From: Heterobilharzia americana
Lineage: Eukaryota > Platyhelminthes > Trematoda > Strigeidida > Schistosomatidae
Direction: 5' to 3'
Length of the DNA: 64,000 bases
NCBI GenBank assembly: GCA_944470555.2
Contig: OX104131.1
Location: forward strand, 20,638,515-20,702,514
Position 1 is the first letter of the stretch; each line of letters starts with the position of its first letter. The position numbers and the translations under genes were made by a program. This document shows positions 12,301-23,690 of the stretch, in pieces. The notes under the pieces are model-generated. The model had not been told where the DNA came from, did not search any database, and saw only the letters and a program-made list of their open reading frames with translations.

Positions 12301-12854
12301 ACTTTTCTGAACAAGCTGTTTCTTCCGAAAACTGTTCAGACTCACTCTTTGAAAACATCATCTCTCAGCATATGATTTTGACAAAAGGGTCACAAGGTTT
12401 CTCTTAACGTACATTCATACAATAACTGGATTAATTGAAGGTATAAAAAGTGATTAAAGGAATGAAATATATCAATGAAAAGTTTGCTCGCTGTGAAATG
12501 TATAAAAGTATTATAAGTTAACTTTTGATTTAAAGTCTACATACAATGATACTTTTTTCTTCTGGTAATATTGTCAGCAAAAATATCGAATGTGACTAGG
12601 ATGTACAGCAGTGTGAAAATATGTGAATAAGGTTATCCAATTAAACCAACGGTAGACTAGAGGAGTACTCCTACATATAGTGTCAAGTTTCCTTACTAAT
12701 ATATTACGACTAATGAGAGACGATTCACAAACAAGATTAGTAGTCTCATTCAACTAAGTGAAACTACTTACACGCACTTAAATCAATGATGGGGAAATAT
12801 TGGTTAATATTTGACTTTGGTAGTCTTTAAATAAAAATACCAATGGAAATGGGT
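9391..12854. other. Long AT-rich stretch without a recognised gene
   Basis: About 3.4 kb with only short frames (for example 9675-9887 plus, 10107-10385 minus, 12225-12407 plus), none with a recognisable domain or convincing splice signals. A 16-bp tandem duplication TTTATAAAAGATAGAC lies at 11009-11041. Confidence 0.45.
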
Positions 12855-14195
12855 CTGAATGCCCTAGACTAGACTAGGAAATGACGAAGGTCTGGGAGGA
12901 AGAAAGCAACCTTCGAAAGAAGACATATTAGGTAAAGTAGAACTCTGCTCAACAACGACTTTCTTCACAACTGACGGGCAGTTGTACTAACAAAAAGAAG
13001 GGGTAGCAATGGGATCGTCTACCTCATCAGTAACAGAGGGTTTATTTATAGATTTTCAGGAAAGCAACGCTCTGGAACCATAGGTGACTTTATAGGCCAC
13101 CCTACTAACTAACAACCACTCACGCTCCTCGATTGGATGCAAAATCACCTTTCAGACGAAATTTTGATTGGTTAGTTTAGCAGTTGCTGGGAGGACTTTT
13201 AAAGTCAGTCAAAATCATACACATCTTCGATGAAAATTTGGTGGAGACATTTAGATGATACTCTAGTCTTAATAAATAAGAAGGGTGTGGAAGGGTTCTA
13301 CCACTACAAACAGCAAGGTGGATTTGATAAAGTTCACTATGGAAATAGAGAGTGAATTGGGATAACTGCAAAGTCGAACTGTAAAGTCTAAAAAAACAGT
13401 AGATGGTAGTTGAAACACAACCCTATGTAGGAAACTAACGCACACTGGAAGGTTTATGAATCAACACTCAGCCGATTGAACCGCAGTAAAACGAGGGTTA
13501 GTATAGGGTGTGGAAAACAGAATTCGTAGACTAACAACATGCCCTGATGACCGACGAAAAAAGATGATTGCCTTATTCAAGATGTTAACAAAGAATCATT
13601 GCCTAGACCAATTCATGAAAGATTACATGAGGAAGAAGAAAGAATAGTCAACGGCAGTAGTTAATGAGACAGATAACTACAGGAACACAGTAGTATTACC
13701 GTCCAAAAAGATACATCAGTGGGGATTAGAAGAAACCTTAAAAAAGATAGTAGTTTCACAGCATTTAAACCAAAGAGTCTGATAAAAATATAAATTGAGC
13801 TGACTGAAAGATCCGGTTCAAAAATCGAACAAGAATATTATGGTGTATAAAATACCATGTGCAGACTGGTCAGAAAGCTTTGAAGGACAAACATGAAGAT
13901 CGCTGAAAACAAGACTGAATGAACATAAAACATTAGCAAAGGTCAACTTACAGAGGGACAAAAGTAAAAAGATTTGAAAAAACGTTCATCGATAACAGCT
14001 CTTGCATGGAATGGAATAGATAGCGTCGATTGGAACAACACTACCATACTAAAGTTCAAAAAAACAAATGGAAAGAGGGGTTAGTAACATAATCGATGAG
14101 TATATATGTTACCCTTGTAACATGCAACAAAGGCAATTCACAGCAACCATACGTAACACTGTAATAAATAAACAGACTTACGAACAATGAAGAAA
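12855..14195 (+). pseudogene. Decayed Penelope-like element (RT and GIY-YIG), second subfamily
   Basis: Reading across frames gives the PLE order. TTFFTTDGQLY with QKEGVAMGS near 12955-13020 is the RT motif with the conserved G-x-AMGS. ESNALEP follows at 13065. WWRHLDDTLVLIN at about 13230-13265 is the active site, with one aspartate pair kept. KFTMEIESELG is at about 13325, THTGRF at about 13440, and the GIY-YIG region near 13840-13925 shows MVYKIPCADW, FEGQT and TRLNEHKT. Numerous stops and shifts make it dead. About 135 bp at 13080-13215 interrupts RT between ALEP and the active site and has no PLE match. It differs from the 1131-2230 element in sequence, so two PLE lineages are present. 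Confidence 0.8.
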
Positions 14196-14197
14196 GA

Positions 14198-14273
14198 TTA
14201 TATATATATATATATATATTACACACAGTGGTAAGTTTTTCTTCTACTAATATTTCGAGAAAAGTCACCGCCT

Positions 14274-14307
<34 letters not shown>
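14198..14307. repeat. Two (TA)n microsatellite tracts
   Basis: TA dinucleotide runs lie at about 14198-14219 and 14277-14307, on either side of the left arm of the hairpin described separately. Confidence 0.9.
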
Positions 14308-14308
<1 letters not shown>

Positions 14309-14422
14309 CACCTAAAGATTAATGTATGACTAACTATTGCTGAAAAGTTTCAGTTGTTAGTGTGATCACAGGCGGTGATTTTTCTTGAAATATTACCAAA
14401 AGAAAAACTTACCATTGTGTGT
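14221..14422. repeat. Long imperfect hairpin after the PLE
   Basis: Arm 14221-14276 (begins ACACACAGTGGTAAG, ends CACCGCCTGTGAT) is the reverse complement of about 14364-14422 with a few mismatches. The loop of about 87 nt holds a TA tract and a smaller imperfect hairpin (CTAAC...GTTAG). It starts some 25 bp after the last PLE-like coding sequence, so it may be the PLE's terminal structure. Confidence 0.75.
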
Positions 14423-14464
14423 AAAATTTACATTAAAAATTAACCTGTAATACATGATAAGAAT

Positions 14465-14600
14465 TATTCAGTTTTCCGTGTTATTGCTTGTAAGAACAAT
14501 ACCACTCACTAGGAGCCAGGTGAATCCAGCTAATGGGTTTCAAATAGGACGAAACGTTCATCTCGGATCCAACTGCTAGTCACTATTCTCTGTTAATACA
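14465..14600 (+). mobile_element. SINE fragment with degenerate hammerhead
   Basis: AATCCAGC, then TAATGGG in place of the CTGATGA core, then TTTCAAATAGGACGAAAC with an intact GAAA, then ATCTCGGATCCAACTGCTAG. The order matches the SINE hammerhead, with a broken first core box. It opens with TGTTATTGCTTGTA, the palindrome-arm end seen at 6418. Confidence 0.65.
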
Positions 14601-14804
14601 TTAACAAGAATATTCATTTTATTACTGAAACGCACATGAAGCTTTAATATCAGAGTCGACGTGAATGTTGAAATCGTCTGAATCGAAAACCCTGACTAGT
14701 TAACAACAGCGGGAGTAAGAGATGCAAACAGAAACTGTTATATCGATGCGAAAAGGAAGGATACAGAAATTGATCAAACTAACAGTACAACTGTGATAAT
14801 TTGG

Positions 14805-14965
14805 TTGGTTGTGGCTAGCATAAAACCCAGTGCGCGCTTTTCATCCCTTTTGGAACTCGTCATTTGGATGTACCTGTACCGCAGTGATGTTGTTTACACT
14901 GGAACTCGAAGCTCGTATCCATCACTTCAAGCGCTAAAGCGTTATCCACTATGCTACCAAGGAAC
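14805..14965 (-). mobile_element. SINE head and degenerate hammerhead, minus strand
   Basis: On the minus strand, TTGGTAGCATAGTGGATAA (A box) and GAGCTTCGAGTTCC (B box) mark a tRNA-like head at about 14890-14962. A hammerhead-like motif follows at 14813-14876: ATGACGAG where CTGACGAG is expected, GATGAAAAGCGCGC, then CTGGG. The first core cytosine is lost. Confidence 0.65.
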
Positions 14966-15045
14966 GTGGAATCCGCATAGGAGCCCATATGCCGATATAG
15001 GTGGAACAATTCGGTCCAATAAAACAACGTAGAATAACAAGTATG
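14966..15045 (+). repeat. SINE palindrome-arm fragment
   Basis: CGCATAGGAGCCCATATGCC and AATTCGGTCCAATAAAAC match the 6640-6720 arm in the same orientation, directly abutting a minus-strand SINE head. This is the same head-against-arm geometry as at 6.6 kb. Confidence 0.6.
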
Positions 15046-15884
15046 TCAATAATAGTAGAACGAATAGATGTTCATTAGACCCATTATAATTTACTCATTT
15101 TATTTTGCGTTAGAAGTAGGCAAATTTCATATATTGCTCATGGGTAAAGCTAAATATATCTACACTTTCATCTGAAGATGATTATTTCAGTAAATGTTGA
15201 AAATGGCCCTGATGGATCCATCATTAACTTAACTAAATGCACCTAGGGTGAACTTTTAATAAGAACACATGTCATAACAACGCACTACCGATTTTTCAGT
15301 CAAGAATTATATACCATGCTATCACTAGTGCTGACAACACAAAATATTCTCTTTATGGTTTTCAGTATTGACATCTAATACTTTAGTTATCAAGTAAAAA
15401 GTAAAATGAATTTATTTAAATTACTAACAGAATAGTAAAAACTTATCACTATGGTCGAGTATAACTCTACCCTAGTTCTTTTTTTACTGCATATATCAAG
15501 ATTTTCTTGATATGACTGTGTGTCATTAAATTATTCGCAAAAAAAATGATTCAATTTATGAAAACAAAAATGGAATTGTGTGAAAACAAGGCACATGGTC
15601 AGTAACATTCTATCAGTCAGATCAGTATATGAGGCATTTCTATAAACCTTACAGTAAACGCTACTTTTATGATATACTGTCACCTTCAAATGCTACACAT
15701 TGGTGTGTCTATAAGTATTGTGACGCATTTTTTGAAAACTTCCGTTTCTGATAGTCCTTCGTTGTCATCAAATTGAGTAGTTGCGTTCAGAAGGAAAATA
15801 TGTAGTTTATTAATATCTTTACTTATCATCATGCAGACACTAAATTTATGCAGTTAGAAGATCATAGTTCAATGTTTAAATAAT
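15046..15884. other. AT-rich stretch without a recognised gene
   Basis: No frame or repeat that I can name. Confidence 0.4.
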
Positions 15885-15985
15885 TTTAATGGATATTGGC
15901 TAACTATCGAATCCAGGAAGTGCATTTCATCTTACTTTAGACTACCTATCTTGTCGGTCCAATCAGTGATGGAGACCTGCAGTCC
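15885..15985 (-). mobile_element. SINE fragment with eroded hammerhead
   Basis: On the minus strand, GTAAGATGAAATGCAC, then TTCCTGGATTCGATAG and TTAGCC match the 3-prime half of the SINE hammerhead and its flank. The 5-prime core box cannot be recognised. Confidence 0.55.
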
Positions 15986-17029
15986 CTAACTTGAAAGTTT
16001 CAGTGTTTAGTTGATGAAAAGTAAAAGAATTAAAAATAAACCAGTTTGAGAACTCAGTAGCACAAGCCTTTTGTAAATTTACAGATGAAAACACCTAATA
16101 ACTATTACATACTTTTCTTATAAGTGATGGTGATGAAGGAATATTGAAACCTGTACGAAAGTAACTATTGACTAACAAGCATATTAAGACCTCTCTTAAA
16201 CTGGTAAGTAGTGCTCACTTACAAGATCACAGTGGTCTTAGGAATAGCTTGCTTGAAAACAAGGTGAACAATTTCCTGAGAATAAAGCCCAAACAATGGT
16301 ACCATTTTCTTTTGAATTTTGCTGTGATTTAAACTAGAGCTAAAAAAAACTACAAAAAACTGCTATTTGATAAATTTTTAAGCTTTACAAATTTTACTGT
16401 TGTTTTACTGTCATTACTGTCATTAACTGGTGATACAGTTTGAATTGTTCTTGGAGATAATTACCAGAAATCCTGGAAGATAAGTTTCCCTGTTACTCGT
16501 GATCAGAAGCAGAATGTGTCTACAACATAGATGGATCTGACGCCTTTTCTCAGGTCTTAATCTAAGTTATTCAATACTGTTGTCAACTATATTATCATTG
16601 AGCAACTCAAGCTGAAATCGAATCAGCACCAACCAACCAGGCAGGTTCTCAATTCTAACTCTTCATATTTTTTTAAAAAAGGCCTCTTCATTAAGTGGTT
16701 TAATTTAAGAATGAAATATGCTTAAAGTATACAGTATAATTCAGACGTTATAATGTGTAAATTCAGAGCGGTTTATGAATATAAATTTATCTGTGTTTTT
16801 AGTTTTTTGTGCAAATAGAGTGGATAATTATCGAGTTGAAATTCGCACAACTTAGCTATGGAAATTCTACTGAAGCGAAATATAAATTGAAATTTTGAAA
16901 AAAATTAGTAAATACTTGTGATATGCAAGGGAATGAGCTTTCATTTTAATTTGGTTCATGGGAATTCGATTCATTCCAAGTTAGTATTCATCATGAACTG
17001 GAATTATTTGGTGAACCATTGAAAACATA
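15986..17029. other. AT-rich stretch without a recognised gene
   Basis: No supported feature. Confidence 0.4.
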
Positions 17030-17765
17030 GAAGGATTAGGCTGTTGGTTCATCCTAATAGAGGACATCTCTACAGTACACGACCACGATCCGGCTAAGAG
17101 TCGAATTCAGGACCTTTAGGTTTCACGACGAACGCGCTGACCGCTCAGCAACTAGGATGGAGTTCATTGATTGACAATTTCCAACTTCTGTTATTTGGTG
17201 ATACAGCGTGGCCATCCACCAGCGTCTTTACCTGGCATCCACTTCACTTCCGACAGGCTGGCCCCACAGGTAATGACTTCTCATTAGAACTTTGGAAGTT
17301 TAATCTCCAAGCAACTCACTAACGGGCACTGCTGATGTAGAGTATCAACTTGAAATCAATAAAATCCTCACAAACTTCACAGTTCAATTACTATCCAGTG
17401 CTCATCAGTGAATTGCTTTGAGATGAGATAGCAAAAGTTCTGATGAGAACTCGTGACTTGTAAGGCAAACCAGGTCGTATGTATGGAAGGTTACTGGACG
17501 ACTGCATTGGAAGGAAGCTTCACTGTACCACGAATTAGCAGAAGTAGGAAAATCTGTGCCATTAGATTCTGACCTCAATGGTAGCATATTGGCTTCAGAA
17601 CATGACAGCCGTGGGAGGAGGCCGTTGGAGGACGGAGTCATGTGTTGCTGTAGGAGATTTCTATACTACGACAAGTCAGCAATACAGTTCTATATTTCCA
17701 ATGGTACTTTAACTGATGTCAGTTCATGATGATTGACAACTGGAAACTAGCATTTACATTCGCCT
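17030..17765 (-). repeat. Second tRNA-headed interspersed repeat
   Basis: On the minus strand, 17070-17155 reads GTTGCTGAGCGGTCAGCGCG (A-box-like) and later CCTGAATTCGACTC (B-box-like), a tRNA-derived head of Leu/Ser type. The flanking GACAATTTCCAACTTCTGTT and, at the far end, AACTGATGTCAGTTCATGATG recur at 20.4-20.7, 29.3-30.2 and 55.7 kb. A 78-codon minus-strand frame at 17405-17641 lies inside the repeat and has no known motif. The boundaries are approximate. Confidence 0.55.
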
Positions 17766-20404
17766 CTCTGGCTCTTTCGTGAATTACATTGAATTGTTTT
17801 AAAATTCAGAAACAATTGATGAAAAGCAGTTAAGAGAAGAAAATTTCATTTTTGACAAGTCATTTTCAAGAGCTATGTATAGTACTCATGGTAACGACAA
17901 AATATGTATCCGTCAGTGTCTAATGGGTCAATGTAACGTCATCAAAAACGGTCAATAAAGTTACAAGATGATAACGTCTAGAAAGTCAAATCAAGGTCAC
18001 CAAAAGTTGCCCAATAGATTGTAGTGAGAAAACACAGAAATGAATAAACTGTTATGAAGTGATTACGACCAAGGTGAAATTAGAGACTAAATATATCTTC
18101 CTTGAACGCGGAAAGCAAGCTTGTAATGCTGGATTGCCAGTGCTTCTGATGTATTGAGGTGAAGAATACGCAATCGCTTCGAAATGTTTACCTTCACTTT
18201 ACAAATGACTTTGAAAGAAGTCTCTCTTGGAGCACAGTGACCAAAGATAACCAAAAGTTCAAAAGTCTGGTTTTTGGCAACTTTTCATTGTCTTTTAGAC
18301 AGCCATGCAGGATAATGTTCGCCTGATAATGCTTCCACTGAAGTAATTATTCTTCAAAGCAACAGCAAGAAGATACAAATTACATCTCGGTATGATGACA
18401 GTTAGTTTTTAAATTGGAATTAAATGATGCCATCAATAATCACTGCCTCAACTTCTGATCAGAGATGCTTACTCAGCAAATGATCCTCAGGGCTTTTCGC
18501 TTAGATCAGACTAGCTGTTCACTTTATAACTAGCACTGGTTGTGATTAGATTACCCCAATGTATCCGAAAAATGAAATCTTTGATCTGTAGGTCCATGCA
18601 CTAAAATGATAGAAAGTGGTTTCAGCTTAAACCTAAATGATCAAAATGAATTGTCACTATCCACTAACTTTTATGAAGTTTTTCAAATTTGCATAAGGTT
18701 TTTTATCTCTTTTCGAAAATTATTAATTATAGACTAAAATCAGCTAGGAAACCATTGGAAAACTGGATGCACATACCAAATGTTTCATTGTTGTTTGGAT
18801 ATCCTTAACAATATGCACAAAACACCCTGTGAGACATCAAATCCAAGGTTGTTATTTGTCATGGATATCGCTTTTTCAAATTCTGTCGATTCGTGATATA
18901 TTCCAACTATTGTCATATGCTGCTAACGGATATTTATTTTCTCACCCAACTTTGTTTATCTTATAAGTCATGACTCTTTAGTGGAGTTTCGGAAAGTTCA
19001 TCTCACAAAACTTCACTGGTGATTATCATGCCGTTATTCATCTTATATGTCTGTTAGAAACTGGTTGATTGACCTTCACAACAATAAATCTTAAGGTAAA
19101 ACAATTGAAACAAACTTTTACTTATGCAATTCAATCTTATTGAGATGAAATATAGTAGCATCGAACTAAGCATATTTGACTCATGTAAATGTTTGGTGTA
19201 TCTCATTCTGCTGGAAATCGCGACGTATGAAAAAGACGAGTCGGAAACATCCCTTTCATAACATTTGGTAGGCAACAGAGATTACGGTGTCAAATTAGGA
19301 TATACTAAAGAAAAGCAAAATTGAATGTCTTCAAGCGACATGAAATCTGTGGTGAATTTTCGTCTCCAGTTACTCAGTATTTAAGCTGCTTTATAAGTTA
19401 CTGAAGGATGAATAAATCTCAACTAACTGACGATAAGCATTTTCTAAACGGTCTATACTAATTACCATATCACCAGAAAGCATTTCTCGATTGAAATCCT
19501 AAAGGAATATGAGGAAACATCCCTGAACGTTCTTGGTATCAAAATGAAAATTGCAAGATACTAGGTTTAACAAGTTACTTATGAATGAATCAACACTGTT
19601 ACTAACTGGTGTATATTTTACTCTGAAACAAAAATATGAAGACCAAAAGTTAGAAATTGCTAATACACTTTCAAACTGACGCACTAAAATGTCATAGCAT
19701 TAAAAAAGATTAAATTTAGTCGTTATGGTAACTCATTTCAAGAGAAATTATGAACATCAATACCAACATTTCAAAAAAAAAACAACTTGGTTTAATGACT
19801 CTTTCATTTTCTAAATTTTACTTAAATGTCATTCAACCATTTTTCAAATTAATAGGGACTTTATGGCAAGTGTCTTAATGGGCACTATTTAACCTAATGT
19901 AGACGTTCTATTCATTGAAAACGGCTGTATCACTATGCATTGTATATCGAATTGACAAATCTAGTATGTAATTACATCTTACCACAATGCCCACGTTTTA
20001 CACTTTTATAACTAACAATATTAGTCTTTTTATTGAAGGATAGCCTACTTTGTACTTTCTAAGTGTTACACTTTTAAATGTAATAGGACAACGTATATTT
20101 ATTTTTTTCGCCAATTACAAAATCCGTGCACAGATGGGATGCTTACTCCAATAATTTGGTAATTATACTTAAATGACTGGTTGATTCATATCTTTATAGC
20201 TTAAGATAATGTTGCATACATATTATTAAATACTTAAAAAGCACAAGTTGCTGGCATAAAAATGATTTACACACTCACAACAACCACTTTATGCTACTTT
20301 GATATCTTTAAGCATAAAAAGGTAAGAAGGAATATACAGTCAGGGCGGAAAGTGGTGCAAATAAACCTGATACACCTACGAATTACAATTAAGAGTTGCA
20401 TGGT
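17766..20404. other. AT-rich stretch without a recognised gene
   Basis: About 2.6 kb. Frames at 19054-19275 and 19499-19684 (minus) show no motif and no splice support. Confidence 0.4.
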
Positions 20405-20740
20405 AGCATTCATCCTAGACTAATATTAGTTAGATAACCATTGAAAGCCTGAAGACACCGTAGAGACATTTCTTCTTGATATGGAACTCCTCAGCACTGA
20501 GCACCCATGGCCGCAGTTTCCAGGGATTGAATTGAAGATCATCAAGTGAATGCGTAGTCCACTTAGCCGCTGAGTTGGAGCTCAGTGTTATACAGTTTCC
20601 TACTTTTCTCAGTTCACGAGTTTGATCTCTTACGGGGTCTTGGGTGCACACGTTTGTAGTTTTTTTTAACTAAAACTAAACGGCTGGCCAGTACTCCTAG
20701 ACTGTCAATGCTTCTCCTACTGATATCAGTCCGTGATGAA
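20405..20740. repeat. Copies of the second tRNA-headed repeat, two orientations
   Basis: The left part (20410-20560, plus) matches the CATTCATCCTAGACT and GCACCCATG blocks also found at 29.66 kb. The right edge (20680-20740, minus) reads ATCACGGACTGATATCAGT, the same start block inverted. The unit is therefore bounded by inverted copies of one end. Confidence 0.5.
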
Positions 20741-21240
20741 TAAAACAGTAAAAATAAAATCTGTATAAACCTGGAAAATACATTGCAATCATATCAGTCA
20801 AAGAAAGGAGTCAGTTATACGGTATATACTCCTTTAGAGTGTCAGACAAATAACTTTGATATACGTTTCTTTTATTACTATGATTCTGAAAATAATATCA
20901 GATCTTGAACAGGTTGTTTGCCAGCATTTATTTTACCTTGCCTCTCAGCTTTCATGTGGATTTCAAAATTTCTTCTTTACAGTAGCAGCCAGTAATACTT
21001 CCATTGATTTCTGAAAAAGAAACCTATATGTATCAATCTTTGAAAAAGTTCATGAAAGCAGAATGTACGTAAATGCAATCACAAGAAATCGTGAACGACT
21101 TTGTGAGCTTATAAACAGGATAATTGAAGGACATTTTCAAAAGCATACATAAACATATAGAGTTTGAGTGAGTATTTCCAGGGAACTAGCCTATTTTTCA
21201 CGTAACCAAAACATTTTTCGAAAGAGTATGTGTGTGATTT
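20741..21240. other. AT-rich stretch without a recognised gene
   Basis: No supported feature. Confidence 0.4.
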
Positions 21241-22040
21241 TTTATTTATTATTTATCCCTTGGGTTCCTAGTGGGTCATAAGGCATCTTGTTGTCATGAT
21301 CCTGCAGGAAGAGACTTGTTTCCACTGCACGAGATACAGCCTTTGATGCTGTTGGCGACATCATGATTTATTATTATTTTATTGTTAGTCCCATGGGTTC
21401 CTAGTGGAAGATAGGGCTTCAGTAGCACGTCTCCAGTGGCCTCTGTTCTCTGAGATCTATTGAACCTGGTTCCACGACAGCCCACAAGCTCTCATTTCCT
21501 CCTCTCACGACCTCCTCCATGTCATCCTCGGACATCCAACTCGTTGACATCATGATAGCCAATCGAAAACTCTGTGTGCTCGTGGTTGTCGTGTTGGTGA
21601 CGGAATCGGAGTAGATTATTGACTATCCAGTTGACAATTTAGAGAGTCTATTTCCATTCCATCTGCAGGTTCCTCGCAGATTCCTAGCACTTCAATGCTG
21701 TACCTTCTCATCTCTTTTGCAATCTGGACAGCCTTGCTGGGTTCAAACATCGTGCGGACATTCCATGTCCCCATGTTTACTTTCACTTTCATCCAGAGAA
21801 GCGAAGACAGATCGGCCAGTTGGCTTCCCGAATGCGTTCAACAACCGGCGTCATTTCGCCTCTCCGATTCCAGCGATGAATAAGTTTATTTTTATTTGTT
21901 ATATTTTCTTTGTGCTTTGAATTTTCTTGAACGGTTGGATTGGTTTACGGGGGTAGGTTTGCTAGCTCTATGCCCAACCTTCCCTGTTTTTCTGGGCGGA
22001 TATCCGGCTAGTAAGTAGTGAACTAGTTTACCATGGGAGT
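21241..22040 (-). mobile_element. RTE copy, internally deleted, with a nested insertion
   Basis: Minus strand. The 5-prime end (ACTAGTTCACTACTTACTAG) lies near 22000-22030, followed by the start of the endonuclease (GTWNVRTM-type block at 21745-21775, frames broken). The copy then skips from the end of the first endonuclease third (CTGCAGGATCATGACAAC, near 21300) straight to the 3-prime end (CACTAGGAACCCAAGGGA near 21262), losing all of RT. It is itself interrupted by a second RTE 3-prime fragment at 21368-21545. Confidence 0.8.
21368..21545 (-). mobile_element. Short 5-prime-truncated RTE inserted into an RTE
   Basis: This 178-bp piece carries only the last part of an RTE (WNQVQKISEN-type tail region, then CACTAGGAACCCATGGGA and an AATAATAA tail). 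It is flanked by GACATCATGAT at 21357-21367 and 21546-21556. Removing it with one repeat restores continuous endonuclease sequence, so the repeat is its target-site duplication. Confidence 0.8.
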
Positions 22041-22204
22041 TTGTATGTTTATGAGGTGAATGCATAATAGGATCCTTTCGACTGACTGTTAAGTTATACA
22101 GAAACATGTTTGCAACCTCTCCGAATATCTAGATTCCCAATTATTTCTCAAGTAATATAAGGCTACTTATTTTTTGTGAGTAGCTCATTTTTAATGTAAT
22201 ATTT

Positions 22205-22275
22205 TGAAATCTGATATGAGTGATATATAGTGAGTAGCAGTGGAATTTGTACAAGAGTTTTGTCTTATATAGGAC
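22205..22275 (-). ncRNA. Degenerate hammerhead of a SINE remnant
   Basis: On the minus strand, ATCTGACGAGTCC is an intact first core box, followed by TATATAAGAC and AAAAC (GAAA expected). It ends CTTGTACAAATTCCACTGC, with GTA at the cleavage triplet. Two core defects make it very likely inactive. Confidence 0.6.
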
Positions 22276-22385
22276 TCGTCAGATAATAATAATAATCGCT
22301 TCATTCTGAACAATATGTATGACAGTATGGAATTCTGAGCATGTAATTTTTCAGCAAATTCACTCCCAGAACAATGTTTTCAGAA
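22265..22385 (-). repeat. Repeat with (ATT)n tail, paired with 26605-26740
   Basis: The minus-strand reading, AACATTGTTCTGGGA then ATTACATGCTCAGAATTC and GAATGAAGCGATTATTATT, is also found on the plus strand at 26610-26735. The ATT-repeat end is typical of an RTE-like or LINE-mobilised 3-prime end. Confidence 0.6.
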
Positions 22386-22489
22386 GAAACGGTTATTGCA
22401 TCGGAATGACGTTAATAAAAACAGTATTCAAGGCAATAATATGAAATAGCCAGCTGGTTCTGCATGGGTATGCCATTCATAATGAAGAA

Positions 22490-23690
22490 TCAACAGAAAT
22501 ACAAGGGTAATTTTAGTGGTGGAAGAAGGATCAAGACAAGGAAGGACTGCAATGGATGTCGACGGCAACATGGAAGCTGATGTAGCAGGGACAGTAAGAT
22601 GTTGAAGCAAAAGATGAACCAGTGCAGTGCAGTGCAGTGTGGTGCTGTGTAGGGCAGTGCATGGATGAATAACGAGATGAGGAAGTGAACACAACCTATG
22701 AAAGACTACACTGGAGGAAGAGTGAGTTGGAGTGTGCGCATAGACAAAAGATACTTCAAGGATAACTTGTAACTGAAGCAGAACAGGCTGCTGGTAGGAG
22801 AGATAGAGACCTGACGATATAACCTCAAATAACTAAGTTACTTCCCGGAAGGAGATCAATGCAGAGGAATCCAGTGAAAGACGGTGAAGGAAAGCTAGTA
22901 GCAAAAGAGCAGAAACAAAGGAAACGATGGGCTGACCATTTGAAAAGACTCTAGAATCGGTCACCACCATCTTTAACTCCTCCATTAATACCACCTGGAG
23001 CCCAGCCACAGAATTACTAGTGAACACTGGCCCTCTGACACAAGCAGAAGTGAAGTCATGAACACCATAAAGTCACCGAAATCAGGGAAAGCAGCAAAAA
23101 CAGATGGAATTCCGCCAGAGAAACTGAAGAGACAACATTAGACATGCCCTCGCCACTGTTGCAGAAAGTTTGGAAGTAAGGAAGAAAGGTACCCCCCCCC
23201 ATCGATTTAGAGAAGGACGATCTTGTCAAACTCCCAAAGAAGGATGACCTAAGTCTTTTCAAGGACTGGCGCGGAGTTATGCTGCTGTCCACCCCAAGTG
23301 AGCAAAATATTATGCCACATGTTCCAGGAGGCACCTAATATTTCTGGATGCTGAATATCGGTCAGCCGGGAATAATATTTAACACGGATCTTTGTCTGGC
23401 TGGCAACAAACCAACCAAGAATATATCGTTCAGCATGGTTGCAGAAGAAAGTATGTATGGATTAGTTGTACGCCTAGGAAACCATTTCTTGATTTCACGC
23501 GTCAGGCCATGTCCTCGAGTGTAACGCAGATGGGAAACAACGAGTTGGTCGTCTGAGCCTTTGGTGACATGGAGAGATGAGGTGAGGAAGAAATGAAAGC
23601 TTATGGGATGTCGTGCAGTTAGGTTGAGAAGACTGCAGAGAAGAAAGTGAAATGAAGGCGTGGTTTTTAAGCCCTATATTTCACTAAGAA
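22490..23690 (+). mobile_element. Defective RTE copy, 5-prime truncated, RT deleted
   Basis: It starts within the linker (AAGGATCAAGACAAGGAAGG near 22525), includes the EN-RT linker and the start of RT (the STPSKILS block near 23290), and then jumps at about 23335 through some 65 bp of unrelated sequence to the NQP-type block near 23400. It runs to CCCTATATTTCACTAAGAAC at about 23690. The FADD core is absent. A run of nine C lies at 23192-23200. The GTGCAGTGCAGTGCAG run at 22620 ties it to the lineage of 3111-5276 and 46333-49636. Confidence 0.8.
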
